The position numbers and the translations under genes were made by a program. A stretch of 64,000 nt of DNA from Gigantopelta aegis (lineage: Eukaryota; Mollusca; Gastropoda; Neomphalida; Peltospiridae), in assembly GCF_016097555.1 (NCBI RefSeq), contig NC_054702.1, forward strand, positions 86,694,525 through 86,758,524. The letters are read 5' to 3'. This document shows positions 11,701 to 23,353 of the stretch, one piece after another. Within the stretch, counting starts at the first letter, position 1; the number at the start of each line of letters is the position of its first letter. Below the pieces are notes generated by a model. It had not been told where the DNA came from and did not search any database. It saw only the letters and a program-made list of their open reading frames with translations.

Positions 11701-14572
11701 TGAACCTTCGCACATCGTGGGTGAAACCAAAGAACCCCTACTGCGTCGTCTTTGTCTAAAGGGTAACAAGCAAGAGCGCTCTTTGTGTTTCCACACTATC
11801 ATTATCTAACAGTCAGAGTAGAAAAACACCGATGTCATTCACGTCTATATAAAGAGCCCCACGGGACAACCTGCTTCATTCATTACGGGAGCCGTCGTCG
11901 TGACACTTCATCTCAAACCTATGCCTTTCGGGGTTCTGATCATCATCATGAACTACAAACTGTACGTTCCCGACACAGAGAAATGGACTCGCTATTATCA
12001 GTTGCAAGCTCAAGGCAAATGTATGATTTCTCCTCGGACGGGTGAAAGGATGGACTTGGATAGCTTCTTGGAACTGTACGATAAAGATTACAAGAATGAC
12101 AAGAAGATGAAGACCGAAGAGTCACACAACATCAACCCTCCGGTCCTTATGACTTCTCCCACCCAGCAGGTGGTGGAACAGGCTAAAGCTCAACTCAAAC
12201 GCCAAAGGCAACATAATCAACAACTACAAAGTGGTGGGGGATACAAGCGTAACGCCTCGAAACGGCAGAGGCAATTTTAAAACTGTATAAAAGGAGCCAC
12301 GGAAGACGGACATCGCCATTTCAATTTGAATCGGCGGCGCTGTCACAATGTATCAGAGCTCGTGTCCTGAGTGTGAAAAGATATTTTCCAGGAGAGATGC
12401 CATGATGCGACATCTAAACACCAGTCATCCACCACCACCACTGCCACCACCACCACCACCACCACCACCACCACTGCCCCCACCACCACCACCACCACAA
12501 CTGCCACCACCACTACTGCCCCCACCAACACCACCACTACTGCCACCACCACTACCACCACCACCACCACTGCCACCACCACCACCACCACCACCACCCC
12601 CACCACTGCCACCACCACCACCACCACCACCACTACTGCCCCCACCACCACCACCACTACTGCCACCACCACCACTACCACCACCACCACCACTGCCACC
12701 ACCACCACCACCACCACCACCACCACCACCACTTGAATTGCTACATCCTTTCACGATGATCGTGTCGGGACCCACGTCGTGTGGGAAAACATTTTTGGTG
12801 TACAAACTACTGAAGAATGATAGAATCAATCCACCTCCCCAACGGATTATCTGGCTCTACAAAAGATGGCAACCGCTTTAAAAACGACATCATTGGGGCA
12901 ACGGTTTCGAGTGGAATTCGTCCAAGGCATACCTACGAATTTGGAAAACGACCATTATTTGGATCCCAGAATTAGAAATCTCATCGTGTTAGATGACCTG
13001 ATGTCTACGGCCAATAAAGATTCTCGCATCACGGACCTTTTTACAGAAGGGAGTCATCACAGAAACCTCTCCGTGATTGCCATCAATCAGAATCTCTATC
13101 AGAGTAAAGACCCGACGCAGAGAAGAAATTGTCACATTACCTGGCGCTGTTCACACAATCCCATCGACAAGCAACACGTTCTGACATTGGCACGACAGAT
13201 GTATCCAGAAACACTCGTCATTTCATGAAATATTTCGAGGGAGCTACCCGTAGGCCCTTTGGACACCTCATGGTGGACCTCAAACCTACCACGCCCGAAA
13301 TGTTACGCCTTCGGCCTAACGGCCTAGAGACGGGAACCTGTGTGCCTGAACGATATAAAAGCGTAGACGCAACAGCAAACATTCCAGAACGACTTGTCAC
13401 TAGCATCGGAAAAACAGCTCTGCGAGTGCAGCTACTACAGTGGATCCAAAATCATGCAAAACGGTGCATTTAAGAGGAAATTACAGGCATACCCGCCTAC
13501 GAAAGTGCTGACGACGAAGACGATGATGTAGAGCCATTTTTGAAAAAGGTCAAGAAACTGCAGTCCTGCGATACGTGTGGGGTCGTCTTTAAAGACGGGA
13601 GAAACTTGCAGCGACACCTGCGCTTGAATACATGTGAAAATGACGAGGAGAAAAGGAGAGACCTCTAATGATCTCGAAAACGAGGGCATACGTCAGATGA
13701 TCGATCGTGAATACGATATAAATCGTGACTATTTTGAAGACAAGAAACAACGTTTTCGAAATAGGAATATGTCTCAAGATGACATCGAAAAACGACTGAA
13801 GGCTCTAAAATGGAAATTGTTTTAAAGAAACGTACTCTCGAGTTTTGACATACATGTACTACTTTGACAAAGGCATGCACTCGAGAAACATTCTACAGTC
13901 GGTGGATCCGAAGACAGATGTTAGAACACAAATTCGTTCCAGATTAAACAAATATCGTTCCTGGATCAGTGAATATCTGGACGAAGCAGACAGTGCCGAC
14001 GACGATGATGATGATGCTACCAGTGGTGATGAGGGACATTGATGATGACAATTATACTAAATAAAACAGTAACTGTATTTTGCCGTACGACCTCTGAATG
14101 TGACCTTCTGTATATGCGTATCTTATGTCCACTGATTGTGAAATAATAAAATCCAGATATGACTCTTACCTTTCTTTTTATTTTTACTCATCCTCATGTA
14201 TGTTTGCTGATCGCCGCCTCCGCCTCCGCCACGACCCGCCCCTTCCGTCCCGCCCCCGCCGTCCCGCCCGCGCCATTGCGTCGTCCCCCCCCGTGTGGGG
14301 GGGGGGTCCGTGCAGCCGCCCCGTCCGTCCCGCCGCGACATCCCATCGGTCCTTGCCGCGCGCCGCTTACCGCAGCCGTCCCGCCGCGCCGCCGCGCCGC
14401 CGCCCCCGCCGCAAACTTACAAACTATGAGTCAGATTGCCATTTGAAATGTTGGTGCCAAACATTGGTACTAAGACGTGATTCATTGACGGAATATATTA
14501 TACATTTTTATACTACAAGCAATTCCAACTTGGGGGGAAATCATGGGGGAGGTGTGCGTGTGTGTGTGTGTG

Positions 14573-14614
<42 letters not shown>

Positions 14615-16474
14615 CAATATATTACTTCTGGGTTTTTATATCGAAATAACCTGTTAAAACCCATACACTTACATTGTATCATAGCAGAAAACATACACGG
14701 ACGTACAATGTGGCACACAGGGTCTTTGTTTTGTTTCGTTTTCTACCCTTCAGAATTGCTTCTGGTTTTTATCACGTTTAGAGTTCAAACGCAAGTGTGC
14801 GTATCCGTTTTTCAGTCGCACTCTGTAAATCAGTTTCTCAAATTCTTTAAGTGGTCAGATATTAGGGCCAGAGCATCAAGCAGTAATGAATATCATAAAA
14901 CACGACCCATTCAGCTTATACAAACGTTGTATATTAGCACCCCCTCCATTACCGACCGTCTTGGAACGTTAACACTATAATAATATGATCCCATTCAGAA
15001 TCGGATGTTTCAATTGCATTTTTCTCTCTGTTAGCATAAGTGTATGCCATGTACTGTGATAAACAGTGTATTGAGGAGTGGATTAAAAATGCATTACACG
15101 GATATACTTAAAGATGTATTGTATCTTCAAAAGTAAGTATATATATATTAAGAAACAAAAATCATATTTCAAATAAATAAATATGTACGTTAGGGGCACA
15201 CCGCTCTCCCCCCTGCCCTATCCGCCCCCCCCTTCCCTACATCCAACACTGTGTATATATGTATATATATATATATATTATCGTCATCGAGATGTGTGTG
15301 TGTGTGTGTGTGGGGGAGGGGAGTAAACAAAATTCAAGTGGTGCTCACACCTAGTTTAGATTACCGGGATGCGGATCAACGAAACGATTCACAGCTGACA
15401 GATATCACATTTCAATTTGACTCCCAGCCTGTGGGGCCTTACATCGTATAAAGATTAGTTTGCTAAAATAATTCTCACAAGTATGTGGATTTTTCCTATG
15501 GATATTATCTAATTTAGGTGAGTACAACATTGGCAAGACTTCCGAACGTTCCAGCATTCAGTTCATTCATAAATGTGTAATACAAATATCAAGGTATCAT
15601 TTATTAACGTTTCACAACTCTTCATTCTTTCTTTATTTCTTCTCTCGTACACTTGTATTCAATGTTGGGTGCGACGAACGGTCTCTTTCATAAGCTGCTA
15701 TATAATAACAAAGGGGGTGGGGGATATTAATTAACATACGTCTTTTAAGTAACCATTGTCTTCAAATACACATTTGGACAAACTACTGTATTGAGCATTA
15801 CATCGGTTCTTAAAAGAAAAACTGGAATGTACAATGTAAGAGTGACGTCAGTATTACACCAATTCTTAAAATAAATGTGCCCACACCCTTCTAGAGGCGG
15901 GGCCTCGTGACGTCAGCATTGCATCATCTTTCGTCATCCCCTACGGCGCAGTTTGGCGGCCATCTTGGATGATGCAATAGTGAAATCGATATCCCCTATA
16001 GTGGGGCCCTTACTACTAACATATTGCTGGTAATAAATCATAAGGCAGAAATGAATTTTACTTGTAGATTGCATTTCAGAATATGTAGTTTTCTAAATTC
16101 TACGTGGAAGCATACCCGAACCCCTAAAAACTTTGCTGTGCGCCCTCGATCTCAGTTAGGCCCCCCATCCCCCAAAAATCTACTCGCTTCTGCCGTGCCT
16201 GCCTTGTTTTTAATTACAAACACGTACATGTATTACGGCATTTTAAGAGCACGAGGCCAGCTAAATTAATAATTACATTTTTATACGACTTATAAAACGA
16301 ATTATATAACTAAGTTGATTATGATATTTAGTTTCAGAAATAACCATGTTTTGCGCAAGACTAATGACACATTAGTTTCCTTAATTTCCAATAAAAAGAG
16401 TGTTATTTATTAAATTGTGTTTTGTATTGTTGTTTTCAAAATACAAATGATAGACGTATGGTGTGATTAGAATG

Positions 16475-16525
<51 letters not shown>

Positions 16526-17283
16526 AACATTTAAAAAAAAAGATACATACATGTATATATTTTACACTAGAGCTGACCTCGATCCTATCTACTACTGTGA
16601 GATTGTTAAAATGTGTGCAGTGAACGACCACGGTGACGCACACATCACCAAGTTTTCCATCACCCCAGTATCCGGCCCACAAGGTAATTGATTCGTTTTA
16701 ATTTACAATTACAAAGTATGAAATGTATGACGTATATTAAGTACAGGAAGAATAAAACTACGAACATTCAAATATTGGCGGTTTAAAGCTTCGGACTCAA
16801 CCCACCATCATTTACTAATACAAAATACAAACACGAGTAAAATTTCGATAAACTCGTGTTATGACTACAAAAAGGTAATATCAACCTGCTTTAATATATT
16901 TTCGAGTGTTAAAAATTAAAAATAATAGATAATAATAGATTAGCAGTTATAGCTAAAAGATATCGACGAATGGCCTGTGACGGTTTTAAAATTAATGCGG
17001 ATGATCCAATATAAACGCTTATATAATACAAACACATTCCAGATTGCAGCTTATAATACCAATGTTATAAACATTTTATTACATTTAAAAGTATAAAGAA
17101 TTAACAGCTTTAATTAACACCTAAGACAATGTATTGTGAATAAATTTCTAAAGTCGGTACCTGTAATATAATTTAAGTGCAGATTTAATCATGTGATATA
17201 TATGATTCTTTCAAAATAATGCTCGAGATAGAAATCAAAATACAAGAATTCAACTTTATTTCAGACAATTTCAAAATATCACC

Positions 17284-17316
<33 letters not shown>

Positions 17317-17980
17317 TTCAAATTTAATCATTGTTGACACATCATAATAGATTTGGTTTAAATTTAATCAAAATTGATACATCATAATAAATATGGTTCA
17401 AATGTAATCAAAGTTCATACGTCATAATAATTGGTAGTGACAGTTGTATACCCATATGATATGGACATTAAGAAACTTACTTTTACAAAACGATCGGAGA
17501 TGACCTATTACTGTGCCCGAATGGTTTTTGTACTTCCACCGCACTTAATTTAGGCTTGGTACAACAATGGACATATACTATCAAATAAATACCGTAACCT
17601 TCGTATATACGTAATAGTTAATATTTGTATTTAATAAATACCGTAACGTTCGTATATACGTAATAGTTAATATTTGTATTTAATAAATACCGTAACGTTC
17701 GTATGTACGTAATAGAGCAAATTAATGTATCTGTTCATGGCTTTACCAACGATTCTACCTCGTAATCAATACCGATTTCTTCCAGGTCCCAGGACGATTG
17801 ACCTGACCTATGTGTCTAAGAACGGAACTGGAACCGGGGAAATGGTTCTAGTTATCCACACCGTTGATGGGATCCCAGTTGGTGAGTGAGGACCATAAGC
17901 GTATTATACAGGGTGGGTGGGGTGGGGTGTGTAGCAACTGCCTCCTAGTGCTGGAACAAATACTCAAATTCGGGCAAAAA

Positions 17981-18038
<58 letters not shown>

Positions 18039-20724
18039 GTGTGTGTGTGTGTGTATATATATATTTGGGCAAAAGGTACTAATCTGAAGCCTTTTCACCG
18101 TGTATGTCCATCATTCTACACGCAAAATTAGTCGTAACCAATATAAGAATTGGTTGTGATTCGTTTGCAACCCAATATAGCTGTTAGGCAGTAATGCTAA
18201 TATAAAAAAGGTTGTTATCCAGATACGAGCATTTTCGTTTAATTGGGGCAAACACCCCCCCCCCCCCCGATAAATCCCCTCCCTCCCCAACATATTTCGT
18301 ATGTTGTTCGACCAACGGTCCAGAAGACCTGTGTCCGCTCCCCCCTGGTCGATGTCATCGCTACGTTATCTTATCTACATGTAGGTATTGTGTAACTCGG
18401 GGAGCGGTTTGTCGTATGATCGGTCTCTCGATAAATCCAATATTCCGCAGACTCAGCTAATTCCCTATGACTTATATACTAAGAAAACTTTATCTCGTGG
18501 TGCGAAATCATTTATTTATTTGTTGTTACTTTTACTATTATATTGTTATGACTATACTGTTAAACCATCGATTACTTCCATTTCTTTTATTTTTTTTTTG
18601 TTTTTTATATCCCTTTTCAGTTTTTATTCAACCGGGTCTTTTGGTTGTTTTTATATAAACGTTTACTTTCATTGATTGATTGATGGATTCCATTCATAAC
18701 AAAACAGAAAAGATTATAATATTGCCTCACAACTGACATTTATCATACAGATGATATTAAAAACCATGGAAATAAAGCATATTTAGTCTAATGTCAGAAT
18801 TCTTAATGTATATATAGCTGGCACCGTGTCCAATTACTGAATCAAATGTGCCACAGCCTTTGATCAATAGGATTAGGAGTTTTATTATTTTGTTTTAAAC
18901 ATAAAAAACACAGAATTACTGACACTTTGTTACATTTGTAGAAACTGGATTCCTGAACGAACCTGCCCCAGCTGGAACCTACCCCAACGTCTTCAACCTA
19001 AAGGCTCAACCAGATCCCGACTGCGACCCCACTCAACAAGTCTGTGAACAGTGGCTCCCAGGAGACTACACCATGCGTATCGGTCAGTAATCGTGTTCAA
19101 AACGTTTAGTAGGGAATGTTTCAATTCAAGTCTCGACATTATCAGAGTCAGGCAATGTCAACGACATCCCAGACATTTTTCACTTTGGCGCGGCGCTATC
19201 CTAATGCACACATGGATAGAATATGATTCTCCAAACTGCCATCGTGCGTTCGATGTAGAGCACAATGAGCGTGACATTGTTACGGGTTGACGCACGTTGA
19301 CGCGGATTGGTCTTATGGGCTATTAATGTGTTGATCGTCAACTTAAATTCCACAAGCTCTTCTGTGGGTCTGATCTGGGCAAACTTCTTGATCCCGAAAT
19401 AAATATGTGATGAAAACTGTCGTTCACTATTACTATAACATGTTACATTGGACTTGAAAGCATGGCGCTATGAATTTTGTTTGTATGTTTGTAAATCTTT
19501 ATATAATCATGTATGCCATTTACAGATTTTTAGGAACCTTTCTGCTCTTTTATTCTAATGAGTTAAACATTATTTTGATGATGCATGCATTTGTTTTTGA
19601 CATCAATATTTTAAAGATAACTACATTTTAAAAATTATCGTTTTCAAGAATGGTAAACTCATTCGAATGAATTAAATGCGTTTCTTGAATTTTTTGCTCA
19701 TGTCAAGTGGGTGATATCAAAGATGAAAATTATCAGGTATCAATATGATTAAGGATCAACTATTTGAAAATATTCGATCATTACACGTCATACCGATTTC
19801 ATTCACCGATATTTAATTTTATGTACACATCTAACAGAAACGTTTTTTTTTAGTATGTTGAATGTATAGAATTCCTTGAATTTTTTATTATTATTTAAAA
19901 AAAAATTCTTGATTTTTCTTTTTATTAGCAAAGGTACAGTTTATAAAACATTCGAATGAAATAAATGCATTTCATGAATTGTTTACTCACGTCAAGTGGG
20001 CGATATAAAAGATGAAAATTATCAGGTATCAATATGATTAAGGATCAACTATTTGAAAATATACATATCAGCATTAACAAAAGACCTACGTTTTGGTCAT
20101 TACACGTCATACTGATTTCATTCACCGATATTTAATTTTCATGTACACATCTAAAAGAAACTTTTGTTTGTTTATTTTTCTTTCTTTTTTTTAGTATGTT
20201 GAATGTATAAAATTTCTTGATGACAAACATTTTGTGCCATTGATAATCTAGGTCCCCTCCCTTGCAAAACTCCCTGCTCTGGGTATGTTATTAAAGCCTA
20301 TTAACACACAGATAATTATATTTACTTAACGGCCTAGGTGTGGGCGTGGTTAAACCATCGGACACAGGGCTGGTAGGTACAGGGTTCGCAGCCCGGTACA
20401 GTCTCCCACCCAGAGCGAGTTTTAGTAACTCAATGGGTAGGTGTAAGACCACTTCACCCTCTTCTTTCTCACTAACCACTAATAACTAACAACTAACCCA
20501 CTGACCTGGACAGAGAGCCTAAGTAGCTAAAGTGTGTGCCCATGACAGTGTGCTTGAACCTTAATTGGATATAAGCACGAAAATAGAAAATAAGTTTAAA
20601 TGAATGAAAGTATATTTACAGTGCTTCTTTTTTTTCAGACCTCTGCAACGGCGAATGTGGAAGCAAACACCCACACAGTAAACTATACGACACTCGTAAT
20701 ATTACATTCACCATCACCAAATGA
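8779..20724 (+). CDS. Secreted saposin-B domain protein, countin-like (7 exons)
   Basis: Exons 8779-8784, 9035-9230, 9824-9959, 16571-16683, 17786-17881, 18942-19082 and 20639-20724 join in frame at GT-AG borders to give 257 aa. Residues 1-16 are a signal peptide; exon 1 codes only Met-Lys. A saposin-B type domain spans about 46-130 with Cys 48, 51, 75, 79, 95, 99, 122 and 128, disulphide pairs being expected for this lipid-interacting fold. The second half carries the countin-like block (SKNGTGTGE, HTVDG, QPDPDCDPT, CEQWLPGDY, CNGECGSKHPHS) and an N-glycosylation candidate at NGT. Family role is secretory or lysosomal lipid or signalling binding; the exact function is unknown. A tandem paralogue lies upstream. 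Intron 3 (6.6 kb) holds a Polinton-like fossil, intron 2 a SINE, intron 6 a direct duplication and a SINE. The small Met-Lys exon is the least certain part, though TATA box and splice sites agree. Confidence 0.9.
9250..9535 (+). repeat. SINE family 1, near complete, type-1 tail
   Basis: A box region CCTAGCCCAGTGGTAAAGCG, B box GGATCGATCCC, long shared body (GTGCATATAAAAGATCCC) and a type-1 tail ending in ACGCCATATAACC. It starts 20 bp after exon 2 of the countin-like gene, in intron 2. This is one of the best copies in the window. Confidence 0.85.
10204..11656 (+). repeat. Left inverted arm of element 1
   Basis: About 1.45 kb that reappears as its reverse complement in 14193-15920. Landmarks are CACGAGGCCCCGCC near the outer end, the word CAGGCTGGGAGTCAAATTG at 10450, a TATA microsatellite, a CA/CG run at 11270-11313 and a strongly GC-rich CGGCGG block at 11454-11640 against the inner border. 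The GC-rich inner part could act as a promoter for the interior genes; that is inference. Confidence 0.88.
11948..12280 (+). CDS. Small conserved protein of the Polinton-like elements (copy 1)
   Basis: ATG 11948 opens a 110-aa frame starting MNYKLYVPDTEKWTRYYQLQ. It matches the 113-aa product at 27382-27723 in the N-terminal YVPDxxKWTRxYxLQAxGK block, the central LELYD motif and the SPTQQVVEQAKA motif before a basic, Gln/Arg-rich tail ending near RQRQF. TATATAAA at 11846-11853 lies about 100 bp upstream, so it has its own promoter. The ATG at 11948 was chosen over the in-frame one at 11900 because homology begins here. The family is not recognised; the basic tail would suit nucleic-acid binding, but that is a guess. 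It is followed 67 bp later by the ATPase gene. Confidence 0.7.
   Translation: MNYKLYVPDTEKWTRYYQLQAQGKCMISPRTGERMDLDSFLELYDKDYKNDKKMKTEESHNINPPVLMTSPTQQVVEQAKAQLKRQRQHNQQLQSGGGYKRNASKRQRQF
12348..14041 (+). pseudogene. Packaging-type ATPase gene of element 1, broken
   Basis: Fossil gene with its own TATA box (12286-12293) and a poly(A) signal at 14060-14065. Recognisable parts in order: an N-terminal C2H2 zinc finger (CPECEKIFSRRDAMMRH), a proline-only linker, the Walker A motif GPTSCGKT, the Walker B region LIVLDDL, a C-terminal CDTCG zinc finger and an acidic tail. The order is the same as in the ATPase at 28385-29638. Family: FtsK/HerA-type genome-packaging ATPase of Polintons and related viruses. 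The copy is degraded, with about five breaks, and is not expected to make a working product. Confidence 0.8.
12428..12735 (+). repeat. CCA/CCN trinucleotide tract encoding polyproline
   Basis: About 300 bp of nearly pure CCA, CCC and CTG triplets inside the ATPase gene of element 1, between its N-terminal zinc finger and the Walker A motif. The reverse frames give glycine- or valine-only ORFs, which are artefacts. Probably expanded by slippage. Confidence 0.9.
14193..16017 (-). repeat. Right inverted arm of element 1
   Basis: Mirror of the left arm, from CTCATGTATGTTTGCTGATC at 14193 outward. Relative to the left arm it holds about 215 extra bases (roughly 15590-15805) and about 100 extra bases at its outer end, including TGACGTCA near 15908 and the terminal TTACTACT at 16010-16017. 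The block CATCTTGGATGATGCAATAG also lies in this outer part. Confidence 0.82.
16477..16523. repeat. (TA)n microsatellites in introns 3 and 5
   Basis: A TA tract lies just before exon 4 of the countin-like gene (16477-16523). A longer one, followed by GT units, lies in intron 5 at 17981-18064. Neither has coding meaning; short ORFs there are artefacts. Confidence 0.85.
17281..17713. repeat. Poly-T and two short tandem repeats in intron 4
   Basis: A T run at 17285-17309 is followed by three roughly 50-bp units ending in CATCATAATA (17311-17432). A second array has three 53-bp units containing AAATACCGTAACGTTCGTAT (17582-17713). Both lie in intron 4 of the countin-like gene, just upstream of exon 5. 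Confidence 0.8.
19655..20225. repeat. Direct duplication of about 290-320 bp in intron 6
   Basis: Two copies (about 19655-19865 and 19945-20225) share CATTCGAATGAA, GATGAAAATTATCAGGTATC, ATTAAGGATCAACTATTTG and TTCACCGATATTTAATTTT in the same order. Small indels make the offset vary from about 290 to 320 bp. Probably a local tandem duplication; no coding content. Confidence 0.8.
20328..20600 (+). repeat. tRNA-derived SINE, family 2
   Basis: Head with GTGGTTAAACCATCGGA (A-box region) and GGGTTCGCAGCCCGG (B box), then a body with CACTAACCACTAATAACTAA, and a tail CTTAATTGGATATAAGCACG with ATGAATGA-type 3' units. Other copies are at 21597, 39207 and (minus) 59437. It lies in intron 6 of the countin-like gene, 40 bp before exon 7. 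Confidence 0.85.
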
Positions 20725-20751
20725 GTAAAAACAACTGTCGTTGTGGAACAT

Positions 20752-20757
20752 AATAAA
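20752..20757 (+). terminator. Poly(A) signal of the countin-like gene
   Basis: Canonical AATAAA 28 bp after the stop codon at 20724, followed by a T-rich stretch. It implies a very short 3' UTR. Confidence 0.7.
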
Positions 20758-20944
20758 TTGTTTTATCTATTGTTAATTGTGGATTGTTTTTCATACTACC
20801 AAAATCACAGTTATTTAACATAACAAAAGAACTGAAAATGTAGTAAACAAATCTACAGTAGTTTATGGTTCTGCTGAAATTAAACATGAAATTATTTTGT
20901 TTTGTTCTTTTATTTTATGATTTATATCAATTGATAAGGAAGAT

Positions 20945-21385
20945 AAGGCCCAGACAAGGATTTACGTTAATGTGCAGTAATATATGAAAAGTAGGTCATA
21001 GTAACCCATCACGGTATCCGACACACCGTCATCCCATTTCTGGTGATCCTACATGCCTGACATAACAAGAGTACCGGTGAGGTACATGATACGCCCGTCA
21101 GTAGTTTGATGGAAAACCATATGATGTTCAGAATATAGACAAATTATTTGATTTATTTGTATCACAGAGACCTAGTAATTGTATGTGACAAACCATCATC
21201 CCAAGTTGTATGCATCTGTATGCAAGGATTTACTGTTATGTGCAGTAGACCGTGAAAAGTAGGTCACAATGACCTAGTAATAGTTCGCAACACACCACCA
21301 TCCCATGTTGTTCCTACATGTGAGGTTTGATGATCCAATATGCATCTGTGTGTAAGATATGGTACGAACAAGAAAAAGTTAACAG
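20945..21385 (-). repeat. Dispersed repeat R2 with internal tandem units, copy 1
   Basis: Two or three related units of about 140-180 bp, each with GGATTTAC..TTATGTGCAGTA, GTGAAAAGTAGGTCA, CACACCACCATCCCATG and CTACATG words. The same words occur in the opposite orientation at 40755-41065. Class unknown, no ORF. The rest of 20760-21600 shows nothing coding. Confidence 0.7.
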
Positions 21386-21596
21386 ACTGACGCACGTACG
21401 GACAACGCCATACCATAATACGATCAATCATAGACGGGCATATAAAAATTACTCAAAACCATGTACATAATATGTTGCTAGTAACTTAAATAACATGAAT
21501 ATTATAATATGACCTGAGCAGAATTAAAGCCAATATTTTAAGACAATAACCCTGCAATCCTACATAATACGAAAAATAAATCAAATACACAGTTGA

Positions 21597-21790
21597 TCGG
21601 CCTCGGTGGCGCAGTGGTTAAGCCATCGGACTACAGGAGTGGGTCCACACATATTGAGTTCTTGTCTAGGTCAAGGCCACTACAGAATATCTAACCACTA
21701 ACATCAACTAAACACTGTCCTGGAAGCCCAGATAGCTGAGGTGTATGCCCAACAGCGTGCTTACCTTAATTTGAACGAAAATAAATATGA
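21597..21790 (+). repeat. SINE family 2, internally deleted
   Basis: CGGCCTCGGTGGCGCAGTGG at the start gives a perfect A box; the tail GTGTATGCCCAACAGCGTGC..CCTTAATTTGAACG is present. The middle, including the B box, is shortened compared with the copies at 20328 and 39207. Confidence 0.8.
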
Positions 21791-21954
21791 AAATACACAG
21801 TTTTGCTTGTGTTACATTAGTAGGTAACAGTCTTATACCTAGTATTCAAAATAATAGTTCTATTCCAATAATATATTTTAGCACCAATAGCATTATTTTT
21901 GTATGCACTGTATTAGTGTAGGATCAAAGGTCAACATTTCCTTTGCCGATATGG

Positions 21955-22725
21955 GCCCCGTTTTACGAAGCGATATTTTAACGCTAAGATCTCCTTAAGT
22001 GCATACCCTAGCTCAGAAGTACATGTAGTTTCATCTCCAAAAGATTTATTTTGGGGGGCCAGTGACCAAATATATATAGAAAATACTAAACAAGCTTGCT
22101 TGTCATACCATTTTTATGAAATGAGTGAACAGGTTTGGTATCTGACGAGCGATAGCTCGTCTTACTGTTCAAGTTTCATAAAAATGGTATGACAGGAAAT
22201 AGTTTAGTGCGAACAAGCCGCAACGCAGAAGTAAGCAGATATCCGGACCTACTACACGTTAGATTTTACGGTCAGCAAGTGATCTTTATCTCGCCTTCTA
22301 AAATTCTTTAATCTCATTGGTTGTTTGCCGTTGGCTTAGTACCCCGTCTGTAAAACAGTTTGGCCTAGTTAACTCAATAATTAGTACATTGTAGTTACAC
22401 ATTTCAATACTTTTAAAAGCTGCAATGTTGAAGATACGGTCGTTGTGTTATTGTATTAAGCGCGATTAGTACTACATACATTTTTTTTTTAATTTTTATT
22501 AATATCTGTTTCAGACAATATAAAAATCTGAAGTTACTCGTTTATCGATGGAACTATTTTTCGTCACTATCTTCGCGTCCGCGTGGTACGGCTCCGTTAA
22601 TATTGTTATTATTGTCTTTATTTTATATTTGGATATGGTTTAACATGTCGGCATGATAAATTCGTTGTAGAAGCATCTCTCGGGGTATATGGCTTTTTAT
22701 GTACCCCTCGTGATGCTTCTACAAC
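21955..22725. repeat. MITE fragment and two foldback hairpin elements
   Basis: 21955-22015 (CCCGTTTTACGAAGCGATAT..) matches a small palindromic element at 58047-58127. 22084-22206 is a hairpin with arms around CATACCATTTTTATG and its complement, and a loop containing ACGAGCGATAGCTCGT. 22664-22725 is a second hairpin with GTTGTAGAAGCATC arms. The remaining sequence up to 23039 is AT-rich with no coding signal. Confidence 0.7.
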
Positions 22726-23038
22726 TTATAATGTCACGCTCAAGTCACGCCAATATTACACTGGTTAGATATTGAGTGATTGTTATGACATGAGAAATAT
22801 CTTACACTGGCGTGTAATAAAGCAATTTATCTAATCGTCATATCTTGCTAATATATTATTTATATAGCGATTGCAGGATAAACTGAATTATTAGTGGACT
22901 ACTATTTTAAGTTCTAAGACCTAAGTTCTGTTGCCAAAGTTTTAAAAAAACAACTCCTGCTAGACATTCTAATATGATCCTAAGGCCATCACAACTTTTA
23001 CTCCATCCCATTTTTTAAATCACACACATTCTAGATTC

Positions 23039-23353
23039 AAGGGGCGGGATGTAGCCCAGTAGTAACTTTCTCGCTGGATGCACAGTTGGTCTGGGATCGA
23101 TCTGCGTCGGTGGGCCCATTGGGCTATTTCTCATTCCATCCCATTCACCACGACTGATACATCAAAGACCACAGTATGTGCTATCCTGTCTGTGGGATGG
23201 TGCACATAAAAGACCCCTTCCTACTAATGGGGAAAAATGTAGCGAGTTTCCTCTCTAAGACTATGTGTCAAAATTACCAAATGTTTGACATCCAATAGCC
23301 GATGATTAATAAATCAATGTGCTCTAGTGGTATCACTAAACAAAACAAACTTT
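23039..23353 (+). repeat. SINE family 1, near complete, type-2 tail
   Basis: The head has GATGTAGCCCAGTAGTAAC and B box GGATCGATCTG. The body matches the type-1 copies up to the GTAGCGAGTTTCCTCTC region, then switches to the type-2 tail (CATCCAATAGCCGATGATTA, GTGCTCTAGTGG, AAACAAAACAAAC). It shows directly that two tails are used with one head. Confidence 0.85.

Larger units (their letters stand above)
10204..16017 (+). mobile_element. Polinton-like fossil element 1 (short, long-armed)
   Basis: A 5.8-kb element in intron 3 of the countin-like gene. Two inverted arms (10204-11656 and 14193-16017) enclose 2.5 kb with two plus-strand genes homologous to those of the element at 26022-31695: a small unknown protein and a packaging-type ATPase. 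The right end reads TTACTACT at 16010-16017, the complement of the AGTAGTAA terminus of the other element. The matching outer roughly 100 bp is missing on the left, so no target duplication can be read. The arms are still very alike, but the ATPase gene carries about five breaks. No polymerase, integrase or capsid gene is seen. Family: Polinton/Maverick-like, short derivative. It looks older than its neighbour. Confidence 0.78.

Noticed and set aside
11296-11809. Several overlapping Arg/Gly/Ala-rich frames in GC-rich sequence, repeated at 14123-14613
   Set aside because: They lie in the inverted arms of element 1 and arise from GC-rich simple sequence open in most frames.
12343-12829. Poly-valine and poly-glycine open frames on the minus strand
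   Set aside because: They are complements of the CCA tract in the plus-strand fossil ATPase gene; no domain or promoter supports them.
10295-15589. Simple genomic palindrome or assembly artefact instead of element 1
   Set aside because: The arms differ by indels and substitutions, enclose genes homologous to a second element, and the outer end has the expected TTACTACT terminus.
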